From Lachnospiraceae bacterium (GTDB lineage: Bacteria > Bacillota > Clostridia > Lachnospirales > Lachnospiraceae): a DNA stretch of 5,414 nucleotides. Within the stretch, counting starts at the first letter, position 1. Each line of letters opens with the position of its first letter. Below are positions 1 through 5,414 of this stretch, one piece after another. Both the position numbers and the translations under genes were made by a program. The stretch covers positions 1 to 5,414 of the forward strand of contig CAAEHZ010000527.1 of NCBI GenBank assembly GCA_900755865.1. Reading direction: 5' to 3'. Under the pieces are notes generated by a model. It was given only the letters and a program-made list of their open reading frames with translations, did not search any database and was not told the origin of the DNA.

Positions 1-558
1 CCATCCGTATTTTAAGGTCAGCACCCTGGAGAAATTAATCCCCATCAGATAATCTTCCTTGGCTCGCAGATATGCCGCATCACTTAAATTATCATATTCT
101 GCCAGGTCCTTTGCCTCCCGGATGCCTCTTAAAATTTCCTCCTCCGTCTGGGAATCAATCCAGACGCGCCTTCTCTCCTTGCCTGTCACCCCGGACATCT
201 GCTCCACCAGACGGTAAATATACTCTCCCTCCCGCCCGGAGTCCGTGCAGACATAAATTCTCGTCACATCAGGACGCTTCATCAGGGAACTGACAATGCC
301 GTACTGCTTTCTGGAGCTGTCAATTACCTCATATTTGAACTCTGCCGGTATGAAGGGAATTGTATCAAAGCTCCATCTTTTATATTTTTCATCATAGACC
401 TCCGGATAACTCATGGTAACAAGATGCCCTACGCACCATGTTACAATCGCCTCCTCGGATTCCAGATAGCCATCCCTGGAGGTCGTACTGATTTTTAAAG
501 CGTTGGCAAATTCTCTTGCAACGCTTGGTTTTTCCGCTATAAATAAATTTTTTCCCAC
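1..558 (-). CDS. topB: DNA topoisomerase III, N-terminal part (runs off the left edge)
   Basis: This is the first 186 codons of a type IA topoisomerase, which nicks one strand through a 5'-phosphotyrosine to relax or decatenate DNA. I translated it by hand from the reverse complement. The visible part is the TOPRIM region: it begins MGKNLFIAEKPSVARE, with the conserved metal/catalytic Glu at residue 9, followed by VTWCVGHL (39-46) and CTDSGREGE (104-112). Asp106 and Glu110 fill acidic TOPRIM positions, while the second Asp of a classical DxD is Gly108, as I recall for many Firmicutes and Bacteroidetes TopB proteins. WIDSQTEEEI (133-142) and the start of the next domain (DYLMGINFSRVLTLKYGW, 169-186) also fit the family. 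The active-site Tyr and C-terminal domains lie outside the window; full-length proteins are about 600-750 residues. The start is a GTG, set by an AAAGGA site 9 nt upstream. It lies 13 bp behind the preceding ORF, and its Shine-Dalgarno site overlaps that ORF's stop, which suggests translational coupling. I am sure of the family and less sure of the exact subfamily. Confidence 0.93.
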   Translation of the reverse strand, partial: MGKNLFIAEKPSVAREFANALKISTTSRDGYLESEEAIVTWCVGHLVTMSYPEVYDEKYKRWSFDTIPFIPAEFKYEVIDSSRKQYGIVSSLMKRPDVTRIYVCTDSGREGEYIYRLVEQMSGVTGKERRRVWIDSQTEEEILRGIREAKDLAEYDNLSDAAYLRAKEDYLMGINFSRVLTLKYGW

Positions 559-567
559 AATTTCAAT

Positions 568-573
568 TCCTTT
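568..573 (-). promoter_or_regulatory. Ribosome binding site of topB, overlapping the upstream stop codon
   Basis: AAAGGA on the minus strand ends 9 nt before the GTG at 558-556. Its A-run is shared with the TAA stop (574-572) of the preceding ORF. The site decides the GTG start for topB, because no in-frame ATG lies nearby and the codons just upstream are ATT GAA ATT. The overlap suggests that ribosomes finishing the upstream ORF help to initiate topB. Confidence 0.7.
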
Positions 574-952
574 ATTGCAAAGCCAGGCTCAACAGGCTTA
601 ATTTTCCCTGTTCTTCCTCTCTCCGCAGATTTTCTGAAAAGCCTGCCCGGATGCAGATGTTACCAGAACAAGCATCACGGCAGGCATTTTTCAAAAGCAT
701 CCCATAAGAAAGAGGCTCTTCCAAAAAAGGAAATGCCTCCCCCTGCTCACAGCTCCACTGGTAGCGCTGTTCTTTCTCTGAACAGACCCTTGCCAGATAA
801 TATTTCCATTCCCTGTCCCCGCAAAATTCCTGTAACAGCCTTGTTTTTCCTACCCCTTTATTTCCATATACTACAATAAGCTGGCTTCCTGTCCGGTCAT
901 ACTGTCTTTCCAGAAAATCCAGTTCCGAATCTCTTCCTGCAAAATTTTCCAC
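572..952 (-). CDS. Short P-loop ATPase ORF, apparently an internally deleted remnant of an archaeal-type ATPase (DUF234-like) gene
   Basis: This 126-codon ORF has a GTG start with a strong AGGGGAG site 6 nt upstream; an in-frame TGA two codons before the GTG excludes a longer start. Residues 1-66 match my memory of the N-terminus of archaeal-type AAA ATPases with a C-terminal DUF234/nuclease-like domain: a FAGRDSELDFLERQY opening, a beta strand LIVVYG, Walker A GNKGVGKT (30-37) and a CSEKEQRYQW segment (58-66). Those proteins usually have about 430-480 residues. Walker B, sensor, arginine-finger and wHTH regions are absent. From about residue 77 the text (EEPLSYGMLLKNACRDACSG, then AGFSENLRREEE at 103-114) resembles the extreme C-terminus of the same family, as in a generic EPMTY...FSxxGF pattern. 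The simplest reading is an in-frame loss of about 1 kb with the junction near 715-755. ATP hydrolysis is unlikely without Walker B. It may be a decaying pseudogene or a retained small protein. It lies between the EAL gene (20 bp) and topB (13 bp). The N-terminal assignment is firm; the C-terminal match is an inference. Confidence 0.72.
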   Translation of the reverse strand: MENFAGRDSELDFLERQYDRTGSQLIVVYGNKGVGKTRLLQEFCGDREWKYYLARVCSEKEQRYQWSCEQGEAFPFLEEPLSYGMLLKNACRDACSGNICIRAGFSENLRREEEQGKLSLLSLALQ

Positions 953-958
953 GATTCA

Positions 959-965
959 CTCCCCT
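959..965 (-). promoter_or_regulatory. Ribosome binding site of the short ATPase ORF
   Basis: AGGGGAG on the minus strand sits 6 nt before the GTG at 952-950. It is close to the ideal anti-Shine-Dalgarno complement and lies inside the 20-bp gap after the EAL gene. It decides the GTG start and shows that translation signals for the shortened ORF are intact. Confidence 0.7.
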
Positions 966-972
966 GCTGAAG

Positions 973-2700
973 CTACCTGTCTTTGCCACCCGATAAAAGC
1001 AGGGATTCAAACTGCTCCGGAGGCAGTGGTCTGCTGAACAGATACCCCTGAATCACATCGCAGCCGATGGCATGCAGATACTTGTACTGCTGTTCATCCT
1101 CAACGCCCTCCGCAATGGATTCAAAGCCAAGAGCCTTCACCATATGTACAATAGATTCCGTAATCACCCGGGTAACAGAATCCGATACCACTGTATTAAT
1201 AAAGGATTTATCGATTTTCAGGGTATCAATGGGAAACTTTTTCAAATAGGACAGGGAGGAAAAACCTGTTCCAAAATCGTCCAGGGAAATACGGATTCCA
1301 TGTCCCCTGAGCACCTTCAGCTTTTCCGTCACCGCCTGAAAATCGTCTATCAGAATACTTTCCGTAATTTCCAGTTCTATTTCCGAGGGTCTTACCTGAT
1401 ATTTATTCAGGACGGACATAATGGATTCCTCAAAATCATCCTTTTTATACTGGAGAGCGGAAATGTTAATGGAAAGAACAAAGGGAAAACCGAACTGTTT
1501 TCTCCAGACAGCATACTGCCTGACGCTTTCCTCTACCACCCATTTTCCAAGGGGAACGATACTTCCGTTTTTCTCGGCAACAGGGATAAAGGTATCCGGG
1601 CTGATGATACCCCCATCCTTATCCCACCAGCGAATCAGTGCCTCCACTCCCCGCAGCTTCCGGTTTCCCGTATAATACTGGGGCTGATAATACAGAACAA
1701 AATCCTGATTGTGGATTGCCTGATTGATTTTTTCTTCCAGTTCAATGGCATGTACAAAGCTTTCCTGGTCCTTGGAGGTAAAGTACTGCATATTATCTCC
1801 GCCGGCTTCCTTACATTTATAAACAACAATTTCCGCACAGTTCATCAGCTCCAGCGGGGAACTGGATGCCGCAGGATATTCCGCCACACCGACGCAGACA
1901 CTAATCCGCACGTTCTGTCCGGTGCTGATATGAAAGGGCTCCCGCAGCCTTTTTCTGATTTCCCTGTAAAGATAATCCGGTGTCCGGCTGCCGGAAGGGT
2001 TATAAATGGCAATGGCATACACATCCGTATGTAAATGGCAGCCTATCATATCCTCCCCGCACAGGTCATTCAGAAACAGACCAAACTGCTGTACCAGCTC
2101 GTCCCCCACAACCATGCCCATACCGTCATTGATATTCCTGAAATTATCAATATCAAAGAGCATGACACTGACCGTGTTATTGGTTTTGGAAGCCTGATCC
2201 ACATATTCGCTTAACAGCTTAATGAAATAATTTCGATTGTACAGTCCCGTCAGGGCGTCATAATACGCCATATAGGAAAGCTCTTCCTTCTGGGAATGTG
2301 CTTTCGTATTATTTTCCACAGTAATGACCTTGTCCGTGGGCTGTCCGTTATTATAGAACACCTGTATACGAAACAGGAGCCATACCTTTTTCCCCTTCAA
2401 GGGACACTCCACCGAAGCGGTTTCTTCATTTCTCTTTTCCGGAGAAAGTGCCTCTTGCAGAGAGAGTAGATATGGCTCTTCCACTGCATCCAGAAGTCTT
2501 GAAAAATCTCTCGGCTCCTGAATCTCAAAATCAAAAAAACTGTGCCATTTTCCCAAAGTGACAATCTGTTTTTTTTCATAGGAAAAATAGAGGTATGCAC
2601 CGTCTGTTGTCTGAAACATCAGACGGTACATTCTCTCCTTTTCCGAAAGCTTCTGATTCATTGCCTTCAACAGGTCTACTTGATAGTGCAATTCATTCAT
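973..2700 (-). CDS. PAS-like / degenerate GGDEF / EAL protein, probable cyclic-di-GMP phosphodiesterase
   Basis: The protein has 575 residues, is soluble, and shows no signal peptide or membrane segment. Residues 1-27 look like a short coiled coil. Residues 24-135 have the pattern of a PAS sensor fold (MYRLMFQTTDGAYLYFSYE, later a PAC-like strand pair); this is weak and inferred. A GGDEF domain spans about 140-310: the entry motif YYDALTGLYNRNYF (146-159) and metal-site LFDIDNF (181-187) are present, but the signature loop is HTDVY (224-228) and no RxxD inhibitory site is visible, so cyclase activity is unlikely. The EAL domain (about 320-570) keeps every residue expected of an active phosphodiesterase hydrolysing c-di-GMP to pGpG: E353-A-L, N412, E444, D474/D475 in DDFGTG, K495, E531 in AEGVE and Q551 in QGYLFSRPL. 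The degenerate GGDEF may bind GTP and regulate EAL, as in CC3396-type proteins. The ATG follows GGGGG by 10 nt, and an in-frame TAA three codons upstream fixes the start. It lies 37 bp behind asd with no terminator between. Confidence 0.93.
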   Translation of the reverse strand: MNELHYQVDLLKAMNQKLSEKERMYRLMFQTTDGAYLYFSYEKKQIVTLGKWHSFFDFEIQEPRDFSRLLDAVEEPYLLSLQEALSPEKRNEETASVECPLKGKKVWLLFRIQVFYNNGQPTDKVITVENNTKAHSQKEELSYMAYYDALTGLYNRNYFIKLLSEYVDQASKTNNTVSVMLFDIDNFRNINDGMGMVVGDELVQQFGLFLNDLCGEDMIGCHLHTDVYAIAIYNPSGSRTPDYLYREIRKRLREPFHISTGQNVRISVCVGVAEYPAASSSPLELMNCAEIVVYKCKEAGGDNMQYFTSKDQESFVHAIELEEKINQAIHNQDFVLYYQPQYYTGNRKLRGVEALIRWWDKDGGIISPDTFIPVAEKNGSIVPLGKWVVEESVRQYAVWRKQFGFPFVLSINISALQYKKDDFEESIMSVLNKYQVRPSEIELEITESILIDDFQAVTEKLKVLRGHGIRISLDDFGTGFSSLSYLKKFPIDTLKIDKSFINTVVSDSVTRVITESIVHMVKALGFESIAEGVEDEQQYKYLHAIGCDVIQGYLFSRPLPPEQFESLLLSGGKDR

Positions 2701-2737
2701 TCGCTTTTATCCCCCACCACATTCTGTGCATTTTTAT

Positions 2738-3832
2738 CTATGCTTCGTTTTTTGCCGTAATATAACCCTGTGCCTTTAACAGCTCTGCACACAATACAGC
2801 ACCGCCTGCTGCGCCTCTTACTGTATTGTGGGATAATCCTACAAACTTGAAATCGTAAACGGTGTCTTCTCTCAGACGGCCTACGCTGATACCCATTCCA
2901 TTCTCATAATTGACATCCAGTGCAACCTGGGGTCTGTTATCCTCTTCCATATACTGAATAAACTGCTTCGGTGCGCTGGGCAGTCCAAGACGCTGAGGCT
3001 CACCGGAAAACTCTGTCAGCTTCTGAATCAGCTGGTCCTTTGTGGGCTTCTTCTTAAATCTTACAAAAACAGCAGCGGTATGTCCGTTCAGAACCGGAAC
3101 ACGGATACACTGGCTTGTAATAACAGGGCTGGTTGCGGGAACAATCACGCCGTCCTCAACCTTTCCCCAGATACGAAGAGGCTCTTTCTCGCTCTTCTCC
3201 TCTTCCCCGCCGATATAGGGAATAATATTTCCAACCATTTCCGGCCAGTCCTTAAAGGTCTTTCCTGCTCCGGAAATTGCCTGATAGGTTGTTACAACTA
3301 CCTCTTCCGGCTCAAATTCCTTCCATGCGGTAAGTACGGGTGCATAACTCTGGATGGAGCAGTTGGGCTTTACGGCAACAAAGCCTTTCTTTGTGCCAAG
3401 GCGCTTCTTCTGGAATTCGATAACATGCATATGTTCGGGATTGATTTCCGGAACAACCATGGGAACATCAGGGGTCCATCTGTGTGCGCTGTTATTGGAT
3501 ACAACAGGAGTTTCCGTCTTTGCGTAATCTTCCTCGATTTTCTTGATTTCTTCCTTCGTCATATCCACTGCGCTGAATACGAAATCAACCTTGGAGGCTA
3601 CTGCTTCTACTTCATTTACATTCATGACAACAATATTCTTTACTGCCTCCGGCATGGGAGTATCCATTTTCCATCTGTCGCCGACTGCCTCTGCATAGGT
3701 CTTTCCTGCAGACCGGGGACTTGCAGCAATTGTTGTCACCTCAAACCAGGGATGATTCTCCAAAAGGGCGATAAAACGTTGTCCAACCATTCCGGTACCG
3801 CCAAGGATACCTACCTTCAACTTGTCACTCAT
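2738..3832 (-). CDS. asd: Aspartate-semialdehyde dehydrogenase (archaeal/fungal-type)
   Basis: The enzyme reduces L-aspartyl-4-phosphate to L-aspartate 4-semialdehyde with NADPH in the cytoplasm. This is the branch-point step toward lysine/diaminopimelate, threonine, methionine and isoleucine. From the chosen start it has 364 residues, the usual length for the class typified by yeast Hom2 and archaeal enzymes. The NADP-binding glycine motif is GGTGMVGQ (11-18). SAVD (87-90) and SNNSAHR (112-118) are conserved Rossmann/phosphate-site segments. The catalytic Cys158 sits in KPNCSIQ, with GAGKT at 188-192 and the substrate Arg244/catalytic His251 in RVPVLNGH. All key residues are present. An in-frame ATG eight codons earlier (3856) would extend the protein by a Lys/Glu-rich tail, but AGGAG lies 9 nt before the ATG at 3832, inside that would-be extension, so 3832 is preferred. 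It follows argH by 76 bp and precedes the EAL gene by 37 bp, with no terminator seen on either side, so co-transcription is likely. Confidence 0.96.
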   Translation of the reverse strand: MSDKLKVGILGGTGMVGQRFIALLENHPWFEVTTIAASPRSAGKTYAEAVGDRWKMDTPMPEAVKNIVVMNVNEVEAVASKVDFVFSAVDMTKEEIKKIEEDYAKTETPVVSNNSAHRWTPDVPMVVPEINPEHMHVIEFQKKRLGTKKGFVAVKPNCSIQSYAPVLTAWKEFEPEEVVVTTYQAISGAGKTFKDWPEMVGNIIPYIGGEEEKSEKEPLRIWGKVEDGVIVPATSPVITSQCIRVPVLNGHTAAVFVRFKKKPTKDQLIQKLTEFSGEPQRLGLPSAPKQFIQYMEEDNRPQVALDVNYENGMGISVGRLREDTVYDFKFVGLSHNTVRGAAGGAVLCAELLKAQGYITAKNEA

Positions 3833-3841
3833 TTTTTCTTT

Positions 3842-3846
3842 CTCCT
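3842..3846 (-). promoter_or_regulatory. Ribosome binding site deciding the asd start
   Basis: AGGAG (within AGAGGAGA) ends 9 nt before the ATG at 3832. The alternative in-frame ATG at 3856 has only an AAGGAAG about 14 nt away. This site therefore favours the shorter 364-residue Asd, whose N-terminus (MSDKLKVGILGGTG) begins just before the Rossmann strand, as in the family. Confidence 0.7.
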
Positions 3847-3908
3847 CTTTTTTCATCTATGCTCACACAGCTTCCTTTTTCCACAAAGCCATGGTATGCA
3901 CCTTCCAG

Positions 3909-5288
3909 TTAGTTTTCTTCCAGATATTCTCTGTTTTTCCGGATAACCGCCTTCATTGCCTCCGGTCCGGGAGCGCCGATGGTAAGTCTTTTCTCCACAC
4001 AGGTCTTTAAGGAAACCGCATCATAAATATCCTCTTCAAACCGGTCGCTGATTTCCTTTAATTCTCCAAGGGATAATTTATCAATGGAAGTATTTTTTTC
4101 AATGCAATACAGCACCAGTCTGCCGATAATGCCATGGGCATCCCGGAAGGGCACGCCCTTTCCCACAAGATAATCTGCTGCATCCGTTGCGTTTGTAAAG
4201 CCGTTCATGGCACTCTCAGCCATCCGCTCCTTCTTAAAGCGCATGGTACGCAGCATGCCGGTAAACAAGGTCAGACAGTTCTTCACCGTATCCATGGCAT
4301 CGAACGCCATTTCCTTATCCTCCTGCATATCCTTGTTATATGCCAGAGGAATCCCTTTCATGGTAGTCAGCAGGGACATCAGGGCACCGTAAACCCTGCC
4401 TGTCTTTCCCCGTACCAGTTCCGCAATGTCCGGATTCTTCTTCTGGGGCATAATGCTGCTTCCCGTAGAATACGCATCATCAATTTCCACAAACTGATAC
4501 TCGTTGGAGTTCCAGATAATAATCTCCTCGCTGAAACGGCTTAAGTGCATCATAATTGTAGACAAGGCAGACAAAAACTCTATCAGATAATCCCGGTCGG
4601 AAACGGAATCCATGCTGTTTAAGGTCGGACCCGTAAATCCAAGAAGCTCTGCCGTATATTCCCTGTCCAGAGGATAGGTTGTCCCGGCAAGAGCACCTGC
4701 TCCCAGCGGGCAGTAATTCATTCTTTCATAAATATCCGCCATTCTCAGCCTGTCCCGTTTAAACATTTCAAAATAAGCACCGTAATGATGTGCCAGCGTG
4801 GTAGGCTGTGCCTTCTGCAAATGGGTAAATCCCGGCATATAGGTTTCCAGATTGTTTTCCATGGTATCCAGAATAACCTCCAGCAGCTCCTTTAAAAGGC
4901 TGTCTGTTTCCTGAACCTGCTCTCTTGTATAAAGACGCATATCCAGCGCCACCTGGTCGTTTCTGCTTCTTCCGGTATGCAGCTTCTTTCCCGCATCACC
5001 GATTCTTTCTATCAGACATGCCTCCACAAAGCTGTGGATGTCTTCATATTTCTCACTGATAAGGAGCTTTCCCGCTTCCACGTCCTCTTTAATTCCGGTC
5101 AGTCCCTCTATAATGGCATCTCTTTCTGCCTCTGTTAAAATTCCCTGCTTTGCCAGCATCTTCACATGTGCCATGCTGCCTTCAATATCCTGCCGGAACA
5201 ATCTCCTGTCAAATCGGATGGATGCATTGAAATCATAAACCATCCTGTCAGTTTCCTTGGTAAAACGTCCGCCCCACAGCTGTGCCAT
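3909..5288 (-). CDS. argH: Argininosuccinate lyase
   Basis: ArgH catalyses the last step of arginine synthesis, cleaving argininosuccinate to arginine and fumarate, as a homotetramer of the fumarase/aspartase superfamily. At 459 residues it has the normal family length. The N-terminus MAQLWGGRF is canonical. Family motifs occur in order: HTGRSRNDQ (104-112), GFTHLQKAQPTT (153-164, with the conserved active-site His156) and the superfamily signature GSSIMPQKKNPD (277-288), whose Ser279 is the catalytic base in homologues. Nothing is missing or altered. The ATG at 5288 is supported by protein homology, but the best upstream Shine-Dalgarno (GGAAAGG, 5303-5309) is 14 nt away, longer than usual. 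It is the first gene after the promoter at 5356-5384, and argG is not visible in the 126 bp upstream. No convincing ARG box for ArgR was seen in the leader. Confidence 0.97.
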   Translation of the reverse strand: MAQLWGGRFTKETDRMVYDFNASIRFDRRLFRQDIEGSMAHVKMLAKQGILTEAERDAIIEGLTGIKEDVEAGKLLISEKYEDIHSFVEACLIERIGDAGKKLHTGRSRNDQVALDMRLYTREQVQETDSLLKELLEVILDTMENNLETYMPGFTHLQKAQPTTLAHHYGAYFEMFKRDRLRMADIYERMNYCPLGAGALAGTTYPLDREYTAELLGFTGPTLNSMDSVSDRDYLIEFLSALSTIMMHLSRFSEEIIIWNSNEYQFVEIDDAYSTGSSIMPQKKNPDIAELVRGKTGRVYGALMSLLTTMKGIPLAYNKDMQEDKEMAFDAMDTVKNCLTLFTGMLRTMRFKKERMAESAMNGFTNATDAADYLVGKGVPFRDAHGIIGRLVLYCIEKNTSIDKLSLGELKEISDRFEEDIYDAVSLKTCVEKRLTIGAPGPEAMKAVIRKNREYLEEN

Positions 5289-5311
5289 AATCTTAAACCA
5301 TGCCTTTCCGG

Positions 5312-5336
5312 TATCTGTCTGTTTTTCTTACAGATA
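5312..5336 (-). repeat. Perfect 7-bp inverted repeat in the argH leader
   Basis: On the minus strand TATCTGT is followed after 11 nt by its exact reverse complement ACAGATA (arms 5330-5336 and 5312-5318). It lies wholly in the predicted 5' untranslated region of argH, between the presumed start of transcription (about 5349) and the start codon. The stem is AT-rich and no U-run follows, so it is not a terminator. It could be a weak mRNA hairpin or a protein operator. It does not match the ARG box consensus I know. A function is not shown. Confidence 0.45.
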
Positions 5337-5355
5337 TAAATTAAACTTAAATTTG

Positions 5356-5384
5356 ATAATAGCATAAAACTTTTCCCTTGGCAA
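5356..5384 (-). promoter_or_regulatory. Sigma-A-type promoter with extended -10, upstream of argH
   Basis: On the minus strand the -35 element is TTGCCA (5384-5379) and the -10 element is TATTAT (5361-5356), separated by exactly 17 bp. A TG lies one base before the -10 (TGCTATTAT), giving an extended -10. Transcription would begin near 5349, leaving a leader of about 60 nt before the argH ATG. This is the only clear promoter seen in an intergenic stretch, so it probably drives argH and at least part of the downstream cluster. A motif call only; not experimentally shown. Confidence 0.72.
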
Positions 5385-5414
5385 GACAGAACCCCTTTTA
5401 CGGGATTTCATATA

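Noticed and set aside
72..293. A 73-codon plus-strand open frame opposite topB
   Set aside because: Its Pro/Ser-rich translation is typical of an antisense shadow, while the minus strand encodes the conserved TOPRIM region.
1072..2034. A 320-codon plus-strand open frame opposite the EAL/GGDEF gene
   Set aside because: It is fully antisense to a gene with clear domain motifs. Its translation shows no recognisable motif and no convincing Shine-Dalgarno; it arises from the codon use of the real gene.
2701..2737. A possible small CACA/TGTG hairpin between asd and the EAL gene
   Set aside because: A 4-bp stem with a 3-nt loop and no T-tract cannot be called a terminator; the gap is better explained as a ribosome-binding spacer.
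3080..3946. A 288-codon plus-strand open frame opposite asd
   Set aside because: It is antisense to an unmistakable asd, has a Cys/Phe-rich low-quality translation without motifs, and runs across the asd start and the argH end.
5162..5365. A 67-codon minus-strand frame overlapping the argH start
   Set aside because: It overlaps the canonical argH N-terminus out of frame, shows no motifs, and its ATG lies at or before the predicted transcription start.
5386..5404. A CCC/GGG pairing around the TTTTAC spacer, considered as a terminator of a gene upstream of argH
   Set aside because: The stem is only 3-4 bp and no U-run follows in either direction, so it is indistinguishable from chance.
5289..5414. 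An ARG box or T-box riboswitch upstream of argH
   Set aside because: No TGAATA/TATTCA-like palindrome fits the ARG box, and the leader of about 60 nt is far too short for a T-box with its specifier loop and antiterminator.

Overview
The window looks like chromosomal DNA of a Gram-positive anaerobe of the class Clostridia, most likely family Lachnospiraceae. This is inferred from the protein styles (a Firmicutes-type TopB with a TDSGREGE motif, an archaeal/fungal-type Asd, a PAS-like/GGDEF/EAL protein), the strong purine-rich Shine-Dalgarno sites, the use of GTG starts and a moderate GC content. The genus cannot be fixed from the sequence alone.

All five genes lie on the minus strand, so transcription runs from right to left. 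A well-formed sigma-A-type promoter with an extended -10 (5356-5384) precedes a leader of about 60 nt that holds a perfect 7-bp inverted repeat. Next come argH (argininosuccinate lyase, 5288-3909), asd (aspartate-semialdehyde dehydrogenase, 3832-2738), a 575-residue PAS-like/degenerate GGDEF/EAL protein that is probably a c-di-GMP phosphodiesterase (2700-973), a 126-codon ORF that appears to be an internally deleted P-loop ATPase (952-572), and the first 186 codons of topB (DNA topoisomerase III, 558-1), which runs off the left edge. The gaps between genes are 76, 37, 20 and 13 bp. I see no terminator in any of them, so one polycistronic unit is likely, although internal promoters cannot be excluded.

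The two biosynthetic genes serve arginine synthesis (argH) and the aspartate-derived amino acids lysine, threonine and methionine, plus diaminopimelate (asd). The downstream genes concern second-messenger turnover and DNA topology and share no obvious pathway with them. The main point of interest is the small ATPase derivative. It keeps an intact Walker A segment at the N-terminus and what looks like the last 40-50 residues of the family C-terminus, joined in frame with the middle missing. The second is the GGDEF domain, whose signature has become HTDVY while every EAL catalytic residue is kept. I found no mobile element, CRISPR array, RNA gene or clearly new multi-gene system.
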